Source of the DNA: Isoetes taiwanensis
Taxonomy: Eukaryota > Streptophyta > Lycopodiopsida > Isoetales > Isoetaceae
Direction: 5' to 3'
Length of the DNA stretch: 64,000 nucleotides
NCBI GenBank assembly: GCA_021234155.1
Contig: JAJEKV010000005.1
Location: 20,008,089 to 20,072,088, forward strand
Positions 34,666 through 46,285 of the stretch are shown here, piece after piece. The translations under genes were made by a program, and so were the position numbers. Below the pieces are notes generated by a model. The model was given only the letters and a program-made list of their open reading frames with translations, was not told the origin of the DNA and searched no databases. Within the stretch, counting starts at the first letter, position 1; each line of letters opens with the position of its first letter.

Positions 34666-35763
34666 TTGCAATGCCGTCCTCCACCTTGTTAAGTGAACTC
34701 GATGAGAAGATAGAAGAAGCTATCTCTTCTAGCACGAAATTCAAGCATGTGTGGGCTAGTTTTTGCAAGAATGCAAGGATGGATATGAGAGAGAGACCTT
34801 CAAGCATTTTAAAAAGGAAGGCAATCTTTTATATCACAAGAACAAGTTATGCGTACCTGAGGCAACATGAGTAAGGAAGCTAATTTTGCACGTTATGTAT
34901 AATAGCCCTATTATCAGCCATGCAAGGTTTATGAAGTCCTATTTCAAGATCAGAAATAACTATTTCTGGCTGGGCATGAAGAAGTAGATAGCGAGACATA
35001 TCCAAGAGTGCCAGTTATGTCAGCAAACAAAGGCAGAGCAACTCCAAATCCCAGGGGCTTTGGATGCCAGTCCCAAATGCCAAGTGGGAAGTAGTCAGCA
35101 TGGATTTCATAATTGGCCTCCCACGAACAACAAGAGGCCGAGATGCTTTAATGTAGTGGTCGACAAATTGTCCAAGATGGCACACTTTTTGCCATGTCGA
35201 ACCACGAATACAACCTTAGATATCGCCTTGCTATTCGCAAAGGAGATCTTTACGTTGCATGGGATGCCTAGGAAAATCATCTCCGATAGAGACCTGAAGT
35301 TCATAAGTGGGAAGGATTGCTTCAACACCATAGGGATGAAGCTTTGCATGAGTTCAATATATCATCCTCAAACCAATTTAGATGGAATGGACGAATAGGA
35401 TTCTAGAAACAATGTGTGGAATAAGCAATCAAAGTGGGAGGACTACATCTACTTGGTTGAGTTTGCGTACAATAACACAAAGCAGGAATCTTCTCAGATA
35501 CCCCCCTTTATCCAAAGTAGAAGTCTCTCAGCAAGTTATAGCAAATATGCAAGAGTTGGTAGAGGAAGTCCGAGGTTATTTGTTGGCTGTAAGAAGCCAA
35601 CAAAAGATTTTGGCAGGCAAGCATAAGAAGATAAGAAAATTTCAGATTGGAGATAGCGTGTGGCTAAAGATTAAAGTCAAGCAAGCCAAGATCTGCATCG
35701 GCAATTGCAAGTAACTTGCTAGGTACATAAAGTCTTCCATGTAAGTCTTCTATACACCCAATC
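34666..35763 (+). pseudogene. Gypsy C integrase remnant
   Basis: A zinc-binding tail CQLCQQTKAE (about 35,010) precedes the core. VVVDKLSKMAHFLPCRTTNT (about 35,155-35,215) carries the first Asp and IISDRDLKFIS (about 35,275-35,310) the second. The Glu segment follows YHPQTN with a frameshift (about 35,365-35,400). FKIGDSVWLK-type sequence (FQIGDSVWLKIK, about 35,640-35,675) is the usual C-terminal SH3-like part. Several frame changes make it non-functional. Confidence 0.8.
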
Positions 35764-36044
35764 CTGAAGAGGTATTGGAGACCCCAACCTTGTTGAAAAT
35801 GACAGAGGAAAAAGTTGAAATTGTTCCCAAAAGCCTTCTTGATAAGGCATTTAAGAAGATAAGAAGGTCAAAGTTCCTTCAATATTTGGTCAAGTCAAAA
35901 CACTTTCCCGTGAAAGATGCAACATGGGTATTGAAGCAAGATTTAGAAAAACAATACCCACAATTTATGGAGCAATTCAAAGGCCAAGTTACCTCCGATT
36001 TAGTCGGCGCCGGTCAGTCAGTCAAATGTAGTAGCTTAGCTTAG
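35764..36044 (+). pseudogene. Gypsy C chromodomain, copy 1
   Basis: The C-terminal frame after integrase reads VEIVPKSLLDKAFKKIRRSK, then FLQYLVKSKHFPVKDATWVL and QYPQFMEQF, the pattern of an integrase-linked chromodomain (YLVKWK...ATWV...L...P.F) of plant chromoviruses, which target integration to marked chromatin. Here Ser replaces the usual Trp of LVKWK. It ends at TAG/TAA near 36,044. Confidence 0.75.
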
Positions 36045-36423
36045 TGCGTGGGACCTAAGGCGAGATGATGAGATGCATCTATGGGTAGTCTAGATGCATA
36101 TATGTGGCTAAGCATGTGATCATGAGTGATGATGGGATCATCCTAGATGTTCCCTAGGCTTAAACCTTATGGGCCATGATGCACTGCGTGTGCGCATGAC
36201 CAAAGGTCATGTAGATCATGGATGATGATGGGTTCATCTTAAATGTTCCCTAGCCAGGATGCATTGCGTGTGCACATGATGGGAGGTCATGTAGATTATG
36301 CATGTGATCGTGGGCAATGATGGGATCATCTTAAATGTTCCCTAACCATGATGCACATCGGCAATTGCAAGAAACTTGCTAGGTACATAAATTTTTCGAT
36401 GTAAGTCTTCTATACACCCAATC

Positions 36424-36704
36424 CCGAAGAGGTATTGGAGACCCCAACCTTATTGAAAATGATGGAGGAACAAGTTGAGATTGTTCCCGAAAGCCTTCTT
36501 GATAACGCATTTAAGAAGACAAGAAGGTCAGAGTTCCTTCAATATTTGGTCAAGTCGAAACACTTTCCCATGAAAGATGCAACATGGGTATTGAAGCAAG
36601 ATTTAGAAAAACAATACCCACAATTTATGGAGCAATTCAGTGGCCAAGTTACCTCCGATTTAGTCGGCGCCGACCAATCAGTCAAATGTAGTAGCTTAGC
36701 TTAG
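36424..36704 (+). pseudogene. Gypsy C chromodomain, copy 2
   Basis: Second copy of the frame at 35,764-36,044, still open over 89 codons and ending at the same residues. It has a few amino-acid differences (for example SLLDNAFKKTRRSEF and the HFPMKDATWV segment). Lacking an integrase of its own, it has no evident role. Confidence 0.75.
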
Positions 36705-36847
36705 TGTGTGGGACTTAAGGCGAGATGATGAGATGCATCTGTGGGTAGTCTAGATGCATATGTGGCTAAGCATGTGATCATGGCGATGATGTAATCATCG
36801 TAGTTGTTCCCTAGGCTATGCGCCATGATGCACTGCGTGTGCGCATG

Positions 36848-38710
36848 AAGCTTATCCCAAAGCCCTGGTAAGATTGTAGCCTGGGTTTTGCTATGTCTCA
36901 AATGGCGCCCAGGGCACTATTCTTGGCCGGCTAGGGAGCAGCCGCCCTCCCTTCTGTCGGATCATCACAGCGGTTGCTCTTGAAGAAAAATTTCTGGCTT
37001 CTGTGGCTAGCAGGGCCTGATGGATTTGTTCTCCATGAGAATTGAGGAAAAAAATCTGATGGAGTGATTCATCTGCATCTTTTCGGTGGCAATCTTGCAG
37101 CAATATCCTCTAACGAGGATGTATTCTTTGTAAGAAGGATTTTCTTTCGCTTTGACACAGGAGTCTGCTTCGGCGATCTAGGATTTTTCCCTTTGTGTCT
37201 CCAGACAGGTACTCTTGGCAAGATATTGTGGAAGCATTTAGCAAGGATTCTGCCTCATCACACGGCCATCTGTTCGTGGTTTGTTGCCTGTACAAAAGAA
37301 AATTTTTGGCAGCAATTAGATACGCAGGACTCTGTTTGGGACATGCATAGGGGTCTGAACACATAACACAACTGTCTCTCCTGCATCAAGGTATTTTTCC
37401 TGACTGCCGCAAGAACAAAAATTTTGAGAGATTTGAAGCTTTGCCATTTGCTATTCCGTCCACCATAGCCACTTGCCGCTATAGCCACAACTGTCCTCCT
37501 ATTGCCGAAATCATTGCCGGCTGCGGACCAGAAGAAAAGAAATCGGCGATTCTTATATTTTCAGCCCAATCAGAATCCAAAATGCATTATCCATAGCTGC
37601 TCGATTCTCTCAAATTTAAATGCACGGGCAAAGAAAGGGGCAGAATGGCTTTACATGTAGTTAGTGGTTGCATTACTCTACCGTGTACTGCCTCTAGCAT
37701 TTTTGCAAGCCCAATTGCTGCAGCAGGGACGATCCACAGGCATGTGGGTCTTGAGCGATGCAAATGCGCATTTACATTGACAAACACAATGGTCAACATC
37801 TTGCTTCTTGTTTGCTTTCAAAGTCAGGCATGGTGAGGTACTTCTGCACTTTGTCTTTAATAAAGACTTGCCGAAAGGGTAGATCCATTTGGATGCCGAC
37901 CCATAAGGTGAAGAACAGATCTGCAAGATTAGGAAAAGATGTTTCTTTGGGTTTTTTCATCAGAGGATATCACAATTCATTCTTTTGGAAAGAAGTAAGT
38001 CTATCGCCCTGCTCTTTCTTGCTAGCAGGAATAACCGGGTCTTGCATTTGATGTATTAGGAAGATTCTTCTGTCAAATGAATTGCAAGGCCTGAAACTGA
38101 TTTATGTTGAAGTGGTTCAGAGCACAGGTTGTATGTTAGATTGGCAAATACTTGGAATTTCCTAGCACCTTATTTGCTTTTTCAATTACTGATATGATTG
38201 AAGAAGCCACTCAAGTACTGAAGCTTGAATATAATTTGGTACTGATGCCAAATTTTCCTTCATACCAATCCACTGGATATGGTTTGCTCAAATACTGTTA
38301 CATTTGAGCTGTGTGCTAAGATCAGGTACTGATGCCTGAATTCCATACTATTTGGCTATTCTTATACAAATATGATTCTAGGCCTTGTTGGGAGCAAGGC
38401 ACATATATCTTCTTCTTATTTTGGTTAATCAGATCCTTTGCAAGTGCCTATGGATGAGATGAATTATTTCCAAGTGCTTCTTGGCAACTACAGATTATCT
38501 TGCTTAATCTGGTTACGATGCGGTAGGCCTTATGAGCTTCTCAAGGATATCAGCTTCTAGAGCAATTAATAAGTTCCTGCATGTGGAGAATGAAGATGTC
38601 GAGATTACTCCTGTAGTAATTCTCTACAAGCAGTGTAACATTGTACTTTTTAATCTTTTAATACAAAATATAAAAATTCGTTCCCTCGAAAAAAAAAAAA
38701 AAATTTGTAG
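36848..38710. other. Unassigned region ending in an A-run
   Basis: No gene recognised on either strand. The end, TTTTTAATCTTTTAATACAAAATATAAAA-like sequence followed by CCCTCGAAAAAAAAAAAAAA (38,685-38,702), resembles the poly(A) end of a non-LTR element or retrocopy inserted on the plus strand, but no reverse transcriptase or target duplication was identified. Confidence 0.4.
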
Positions 38711-38954
38711 CCTGAGCGGGATGTGTGCCATGTGTCGAGCCACCTAGAACAAAGAGAGTCTGTAATTAACAATTACGGTGCCCTTAGTCATGAATAATGA
38801 AGAAAAGGATGCAGAATTCAAAATAGATTGGAGCGCATTCATTCCATATAGATGCATCCAATCACACAGAAAAGCACACAAACGGTCCCATCATTGGGAC
38901 AAGCAGTGCCTTTCTCGACTCACGAGTCGAGAAAGGCCCTATAAGACAAAGCAT

Positions 38955-39290
38955 ATAAAGGAAGAGAGACACAGAGGACGAAAGAGAGACAAGCGATGAT
39001 CCCAGAACAACACACAACATCAATTGTATTGAATCACACTATATGCATTGAGAACATGCACGACACAGACAATGACACACTTGCATGCATTGGAGGACAA
39101 CGTAGCATCTCCAACACCCCCCCTGCAACGTTGGTCTCTCAATGAAAGAAACCAAAATATATGTGATTCAAATACTCAGAAGGTGACCAAGGATGCACAT
39201 ATAAAGGAAGAGAGACACAGAGGACGAAAGAGAGACAAGCGATGATCCCAGAACAACACACAACATCAATTGTATTGAATCACACTATAT
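38955..39290 (+). repeat. 85-bp direct repeat enclosing a 160-bp repeat shared with 52.4 kb
   Basis: CATATAAAGGAAGAGAGACA begins two near-identical 85-bp copies (about 38,952-39,036 and 39,197-39,290). The 160 bases between them (39,036-39,195) recur at 52,420-52,575 in the same orientation, including CATCTCCAACACCCCCCCTG. Copies of this repeat thus lie outside both ends of Gypsy B and may be remains of an older element. Confidence 0.75.
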
Positions 39291-39770
39291 CATTATCATT
39301 ATATCCCGGGGGGTTCACGTATGTATTCCGTAGAATACATGTGCATGCGTGAGAGGGGGTTTTTTCAAAAAATAGTATCGATACATACGCGGGCGCCATA
39401 CGCTTTGGCGGATGTATGCATTTTCCACGGTCAGGGGATGGATTTCTTGGAGCTGCTAAGGCGTAAGAGTACGTTTTAGGGGTTTTAGGGGTTTTGGTGT
39501 ATATGACATGTTAAAAATATGTAACACGCTTCTCTACCGTGGGATTGGGGACATTGATTGAGTGGCGCGACGTGAGCCATTGGATTATGGATGAGTCATG
39601 CATGGGGCATGCATGGCCATGCATGAAGGCATGCAACACATCCTGGACCATCGGATCAAAAGGGGAAATCATGGCAAATCATGGCCCTTGATTTTTATAA
39701 GGAAGGTGCAAGGAAGCTTCCTTAAAAGTGGATTTTGATGCAACCAATCTCAACGTTAGGATCAAAGGGG
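39291..39770. other. Gene-free flank left of Gypsy B
   Basis: No gene seen. Contains an imperfect palindrome GTATTCCGTAGAATAC near 39,323 and repeated GCATGCATGG words near 39,600-39,630. Confidence 0.45.
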
Positions 39771-39775
39771 AGGAG

Positions 39776-40356
39776 CAGCAGTCCTGTGCCTCCCGGTACA
39801 TGACTATTCATGCATCTGACAGAACCGAGTCAAGCTCAAGGATCCTCGGTCACCAATTCGGACATCCAAGGCTCCGAAGACCAAGCGGCTGCACCGCCTT
39901 GCGATCAAAAGTACGTAGGTCAAACAAGAAGCGCCCGCGGACAAGTGACTCTGACCCGTCACGCCAGCGTCGGCGTCGGCGTGATTCTAGGCACTTCAAG
40001 AGGCACCGCCAACATTCCTCAAATCAGGCCTCCTTCGAGAGTCGGCACCAGAATGATCCCGTGTCTATTGGGCCCAAGGCCATTGTACTATATATATGAG
40101 TAGAGTTAGCACATAAGTTTTAGATGAGTTTTGAGTCTTGTCTCCTTGATTTCTCTTTTCTCTATTGCGAGCTCATGTATTTTCCTCATTGATATCAAGG
40201 AAGCTTATCATCTTTCTCTCATTTGTTACTGTTTTCTTCTTTTTTCTTCTCTTCTTGCAAATCCCGCGTGACATAGTCCCCGGACTCTCTGTTAGATCCA
40301 CGGGCCCTCCACGGAGGGGCTGTCTTCGAGAGTTCCCAGAACCCGGACCCCAAACA
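39776..40356 (+). repeat. 5' LTR of Gypsy B
   Basis: Collinear with 50,223-50,806. It ends CCAAACA and contains the probable promoter TATATATATGAGTAGAG (about 40,089-40,105). The expected TG start has decayed to CA, but the length fits exactly from the AGGAG duplication. Confidence 0.85.
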
Positions 40357-42670
40357 ACATGCGGCTTGCGGGTCTCGATTTTATCCTACTTTTTCTTACG
40401 CCGCCATGTATACATCCGTAATTTCCGCCGCCGAACTCCCCTTCTCCCGACGGCCTCTCGCTTGGGCCCATCAGCGTCGGGGAAGCGTTACGCGACATGT
40501 ATGGATCGCTTATGACATAGGGAGGCCATCTTAGGTCTAGGGCTTCGATCCCACCCACCCTCAGTGTCGGTCTCGTCGGTTCCCTCCCCAAAGCGTGCAA
40601 ACATTGCTCACAACCTCGCCCTCATCACTTCTCCGGGAACCTTATCAGGCTCAACCTTCTCAACCGTACTTTCCCCACCCCCCTAACATGCCTACATCCA
40701 TCATTCTTCATGCCATACGCCTCCTTCGCAAAACCATCATCTCCCGGGTGGGTACACGGCTATCCACATGTCTCCCTTTATACCGCGCCTACCAGAATAT
40801 CCTTTCCCTACGCTTTCCCAGCTCTTCCTCTGCTTACAACCTTACGGATCTCAAAACCAATGCTCCCCGCTACTTCAGTTTCTCAACCGGCAGCCACCCC
40901 TTCATCGAGGTCCGTCGGGCACAATGCCACACCCACCTCAACCTCAATATCCTCACTATCTTTGTTCCTCGCCCGGCCCAAAGACTTTCACATCTACCTT
41001 CCGGACTCGAACCGACTTATCCCCACCTTTGGCAACACGAAGGCAAACCGTTAGACCAAAGTGCTCAGGCCCACATGGAAGAATTTGAGGCTCTAGCTGT
41101 CCTCAATGGTCACAGCGCAACCTCAACTGAAATTCCACATCTTTTCCCCACCACCATGGCTTTCCTCATCAATGGCTCATGTCCAACAAAAGCCATTGGA
41201 AACAAGATCGTCCGAAATGCGCATCAAGCTCCCCATTCTGGGACCCGCGGGATGATGATCAACTTCATCTCAAGCAACTCAATGAACTTCAACAAGAGCC
41301 TACCTGAAGTCTCGCCCCGGATTTTATGGATCGACTTCACATTCTCTAAGTAAGCTCAAGGAGTACCCTACACAGCAGTTTTTGGTCCGGTTTCTCCAAG
41401 GACTTCCTCCCGCTATTCGACTCATGACTGAATACCTGGCCCAAAAACTTTGGAGCAAAGGCTATCGACCTTTGTCAATCACTCCGTCAATGTTTCCTCC
41501 CGAGGCGGCTCTTCAAGAGCTCCCGCTCATTCCACCTGTCATGGTTCCACAAACGGTTCAGCTTCCTCAACACGCTAATCCACAGCGCAGTCCAAATCTG
41601 GTGCCATATTTGCAAATACCAAGGCCATTTTGGCCAATGAGTGCAACTCCACCAATGGCCCGCCATTGCAAGCGATGCAACATGTGCAATCATGCCACCA
41701 AGAGTGCACTCGCGCTCATCCCACATCCCTGCTTCGCAACAAAATGGTTTATCAAGTGCAAACCACACCTCGGCAACAATCGCACTATCGGCGGCCACCT
41801 CTTGAGGTGCGACCACGCAAATCTATCGACCAGGGACCAACCACGGGGGGATCCAACCAACGCCCTCCTTTTGATCCTTCTAAAGCTCATGTTATCAGCC
41901 AAGAATGGGGTCATACCACCACGGCGTGTCCTCAACTTCCACAAGTTCAAAAATTTCGCCGCAAATCAGACCACATCGGTCCGCCTCACGGCTTACCAAC
42001 TCGCTCGCTAATGGCAAACAAGGCGCGACCAGTTCTTAAGCCACTAAACACTCAGCAATCACGCTATCAACCAGCTCCGAAAATCAACCTCAATTTGGAT
42101 CAACAAGCCCAAGAGGAAATTTTTCGGCACTTAATCCCCCGTCCGGTAGTCAAATTGGGTTGGTTTAGTTTCACGCCGCACCAAGGCGCCACGTCCCTTG
42201 ACTATTATTCAAGGGCACGCAACCCCGCCTTTGCGGTTGACACCGTTCCTCATGAGGGGCGAAAAAAAGGTTCACTTTGCACCCGACTTGAAAAAAGCTC
42301 ATGCCACATGTCATGCCCAAAAAGTTAAGCCAAAGCATTTTGAACCTCATGCAAGCCGCCAAGGCCGCACATTGGCAAATGTTCATGCCACCACTAGAGC
42401 TCAACAAAGACAAGATACCCCTTCAACATCTCAACCTCCACGCCTCTCGACATATCCCAATATTGCAGCCGAGGTTGACTTACTCAAAGAAGTTCTTTTG
42501 CTTCCCGCCACGCCTCCCGCACGATGGAACCAAAGCAGATCCTTTTTCTCATGTGTACCTCTCAAACTCCAAGAGGAGCTCGCCAAGATCAAAATTCCTT
42601 TAAGCTTGGCCACCATTTTAAAACTCTCATCCCGCTCTCAAGGACCGGTTACCACCACCAACCTGCTTTA
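40357..42670 (+). pseudogene. Gypsy B gag region, frameshifted
   Basis: Proline-, serine- and threonine-rich open frames in all three registers. A capsid-like run LKEYPTQQFLVRFLQGLPPA spans about 41,350-41,415 in changing frames, followed by C-x2-C words (RHCKRCNMCNHA, about 41,660). No single frame covers more than about 250 codons. Assignment to gag rests on position between LTR and protease and on these short runs. Confidence 0.5.
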
Positions 42671-43130
42671 GTTGGGGCCGTGGTTACCTACACCCACGGT
42701 CCATGCCACGGTGGGAAATCAACAAGTCAACCATGTTCAAATCGATGGAGGTAGCGCCCGTCTCATCACTGATAAACTCCGCAAAACAAATGGGCATCAC
42801 ACAACTCTTTCGTGTCGGCCCCATATGACATCAAATTGGCTAATGGCCATATCCACGAGACCTCAAAGGCCACACCTATTCTTCACATCAACATTGGTGA
42901 TCTCCGGCTTTCCCATGGAATTTGGAGTTTGGAAAGTCAGGCGAAGATCCGTGACTATGAGATGCTTTGGTAGCGCACCTTTTCTCCCAGCCGGGCAAAG
43001 AGTATCCATTACCGGGCCCGCGGACCAGTTAGTCATCACCGATGGTCATCTCAATGCCACCATGGACTTGCAAACGTGCGGGATCATTTTCGTTGACAAT
43101 GCGAACCCTCTCTCGGATTAATCGATTCAA
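42671..43130 (+). pseudogene. Gypsy B aspartic protease-like domain
   Basis: The frame reads NHVQIDGGSARLITDKLRK (about 42,730-42,785), where D-G-G is the plant gypsy variant of the D-T/S-G protease signature. It is followed by ISGFPMEFGVWKV, comparable to the flap-side strand. The frame stays open to about 43,121. It would process Gag-Pol. Confidence 0.55.
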
Positions 43131-43739
43131 GAAGCTCAGAATATTTATCAAGTTCGGGCTCCACCCGCGGTATGCCTCTGCCGGCCCCTACCCGAATATG
43201 CTGATCCTTGGGGAGAAATGACTCTTGATCGTGACCAGTAGTGGCTGCCTTGCTTGACCCCACCGGCTCCTTGCAATCGAGATCCAACGCTGTTGATCAC
43301 TTTTTCGATGCTTGACACTCCCGCAGAACTTCACTGCGATGTACACGCTGTCCATGAAGCAACCTCTCGCTAGATGAAACCGGTAAAACCTCTCTTTTCA
43401 CCACGCAGTGCCACGATCCTAGGTTATGCTCCAACCTCCCCGCACACATTGTCCAGGATAATGAAGTAATCCCCATATTCGACTCGGAAGTCGATTGTGG
43501 ACGTTGGCAACAATCAACCCAATCCAAGATTGCCGCAAATCTTCCGGCACCTTATCGTATCGTGGCCGCCGAGCTGTTCAAAAAATTCAAACACATTTTC
43601 ACCGAGTTACAAAGATCTTGGGGCATCAACAAAAGCTTGGGGAACTCACCATTCCTACCAAATCGATGCACGACCCGATTGTAGCAACGACAAGAAGACA
43701 GCTCAACCCTAATTACGTGGATCGCGTCAAAGGCGGAAA

Positions 43740-44480
43740 TTGACAAACCTCCTTGTCGCGGGTTTGATCTATGAGGTCAAACATTCGAATGGGTGAGCCC
43801 CATCGCCATTGCCCTTAAGCACAATGGTAAGATCCGGCGTCTGCGTGGACTATCTGGAACTCAATCGGGCCACGGAGCGTGATCATTTTCCACTTCCCTT
43901 CACGTACCAAGTTACGAAGAAGTGGGTCGGACATGAATGTACTCCTTTATGGATGGTTTTTCCGGCTACAATCGATCTCCATCAAAGACTCGATCAACTC
44001 AAGACCACTTTCACCACCCGTGCAAGTACTTTTTGCCTACAAGGTGGTTCCTTTTGGATTATCCAACTCTCCTTCAACGCTTCAACGATCATGCTCTCGC
44101 TTTTCATGATTTCATGAAGGAAAATCCTTCTTGCAAATTTTTCAAGATGACTTCTCTCGCCTACTGCTCCATGGCTGACCATTTGGATAAATTGGAACTC
44201 GTCTTCCGAAATGTGATGAGTCCCATTAGTCTCAATCCCAGAAATGCACCTTTTAAAATCACTTCGGTGTTCATTGGGCCATGTTGTCGAAAGCGGGAAT
44301 CACCAATCGATCTGCCAAAATCAGTTGTGTGCTCAAGGCTCAAGCACCGGCCAATATCAAGGAGACACGCTCTTTCACGGGAAAGGTCAATTATTACTCC
44401 ACCTTCATACACGGATCGGCAACCATTGCGGATCCCATTCATAAACTCACGGGTGATGAATCCACGGGCTTGGAATTCCC
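43740..44480 (+). pseudogene. Gypsy B reverse transcriptase, frameshifted
   Basis: Recognisable in shifting frames: GVCVDYLELNRATERDHFPL (about 43,835-43,895), YSFMDGFSGYN (about 43,940-43,970), YKVVPFGLSNSPSTLQRSC (about 44,038-44,095), a degraded catalytic region near 44,145 reading FQDDLS in one frame, and TRSFTGKVNYYSTFIHGSAT (about 44,370-44,430). The order matches gypsy RT. Confidence 0.75.
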
Positions 44481-44935
44481 GGTGAAGTCGCTTCCAACAA
44501 ACAAGCTTTTTTGCTTACTCGAGCACCGGTTCTTGTTCCTCCTCAATGGGACAAGCCCTTTCATGTTCATGTCGATGTCGGCGTTTGCTATTGGAGCGTT
44601 CTTTCTCAAGAATATGATCGCGCACTGACAAACCAATTAAGCTCGCCCGGCCGAAAACTCAATTCTGCTGAAGCAACTATTCTGCCCGCGGGCGTGAAGC
44701 TTTGGGTCTCATTTTCGCGGTCCAACGCTTCCCATTACCTTTTGGGCAGTCAAATCCAAGTTCTTTGTGGACCACCAAGCACTCCTCTATTTGATCAACA
44801 AGTCCACGCCCACGGGCGCATTGCTTCGTTGGGTCCTTCTTCTCAAAAATTTGCTCCTTTTGAAATCGCTTTCATAAAAGGTGGCAAATCTCATGTTGTT
44901 CGGTTATCTTTCACGCATCCACACCGATGATCCAT
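44481..44935 (+). pseudogene. Gypsy B RT-linked RNase H remnant
   Basis: LTRAPVLVPPQWDKPFHVHV (about 44,515-44,575) starts the domain; a region reading SSPGRKLNSAEATILP and SNASHYLLGSQIQVL corresponds to the YS/TxxEkE and HYLLG parts; FEIAFIKGGKSHVV closes it (about 44,860-44,905). Catalytic residues are largely lost or out of frame. Confidence 0.65.
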
Positions 44936-46285
44936 AAACCGGGTCTCGAGGGCTTTTCACGATGCTCGACTCTTTTTAGTCACGGCAACACCACATTGGT
45001 TCCATGATTTTCAGCCCGGTACCTCCTCACGGGTGCTCTTCCACCCGTAAGATGAGACGGCTCTCTCACCATGGCGACAATCCGTCGCCATCAATTTCTC
45101 CGCGAGAGGTCCGCGGACTACACCATGGTTTTGGGACATCTCTACAAAAGGGTAAGGACACCATCCTTTCTCGACGTGTTCTACCTCATGAAGTTCCGGA
45201 CATTGTTCGAGAAGCTCATCAAGGGCTCGGTGGTGGTCATTTTCATGGTGACACCACGCGACGCGAAAATCCTTCTAGCCGTTATTATTGGCCCACGCTC
45301 TTCAAAGATGCTCACGCCCACGCCCCGTGTGACGGCTTGCCGGGTGGGATGCCCCACTACCGTGGCGCTCTTCCCTTGACGCCGGCCGCCACGCCACTTC
45401 CTTCAAAGAAATGGGAATGGACTTTGTGGGACCTATAGATCCTCCCCTGGCACACTTTCGTTTTGCGATACATTCTGGTTCTCACCGACTCACGCCACCA
45501 AATGGGCTTTAAGCTTGTGCACTTCCGCACAACATCGCGGCAAAGAAGCAATGCCTAGAGTCCTCTATCAACAAATTATCACGCTGATTCGCTGCCTTTA
45601 CCTGAGGGTCGGTCAAGGACCGTGGTGTTCATTTCATCAATCATACTATCAAGGATCTGGCCGGATTATCTCCGATACATCATCACAAGAGCACACCTTA
45701 CTATCCTCAAGGCAATGGGTTGGCGTAAAGCACCAACAAAACTCCGGTCACCATTCTCAAGAAAATTTGTGGCGCTTCCCGCACGTTGGCGGAAAAACTT
45801 CCTCTTGTTCTTTGGGCCTACAATACTTGTTTCAAGATTGCTCTTTGGTCACACTCCTTTTAAGTTGGTTTATGGTCGAAGCTCTCATGCCGTTTGAATA
45901 CATCCTTCCAACACTCCGTTTTCAATCGGCTCTTGCTCATAATCCACCACTGCACTCAAAAGAACGGGTCTATCAATTAGAAACGGTTGGATGAACTTCA
46001 AGGGATGCTTATATTCGGTGGTTCTTCATGGACAACATTGCAAAAATCTTTACATGACAAACGTTTGAAGACAAAAACATTCAAAGAAGGAGATTTGGTT
46101 CTTCTTTATGATTCCGGTACAAAAATTTTCCGGGTAAACTCAAGTTTCGTTGGCTTGGCCCTTATAACATTGTTCAAGTGGTTAGACCAAGCGTTTTCCA
46201 ACTAGCTGAGTTAGATGGCACTCCATTACCTACATTGGTTAATGGTTTTCGCCTCAAAGCATTTCATCACACGTAAAGTGAACAT
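44936..46285 (+). pseudogene. Gypsy B integrase remnant
   Basis: Pieces in order: YTMVLGHLYKR (about 45,120), RRVLPHEVPDIVREAHQG (about 45,170-45,225), YYWPTLFKDAHAHA (about 45,285-45,325), FKEMGMDFVGPIDPP-like words (about 45,405-45,445), then YYPQGNGLA-like and WAYNTCFKIA-like words (about 45,690-45,850), and a C-terminal TFKEGDLVLLYDS followed by PGKLKFRWLGPYNIVQVV in another frame (46,080-46,185). Each piece fits the integrase order: zinc part, core and GPY/F motif. Confidence 0.7.

Larger units (their letters stand above)
35696..36847 (+). repeat. Tandem duplication of the Gypsy C 3' end
   Basis: 35,696-36,355 and 36,356-36,847 are two copies of one unit starting CATCGGCAATTGCAAG. Both include the integrase tail, the full chromodomain frame and downstream LTR-like sequence with GATGGGATCATC and TGTTCCCTAG repeats. 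The copies differ by scattered substitutions and a roughly 20-bp indel. Confidence 0.85.

Noticed and set aside
37064-37366. 100-codon plus-strand frame as a gene
   Set aside because: No recognisable family, an equally long frame on the opposite strand, and no splice or start context.
40595-41353. A separate host gene of 252 codons
   Set aside because: It overlaps open frames in the other two registers of C-rich gag sequence between Gypsy B LTR and protease.
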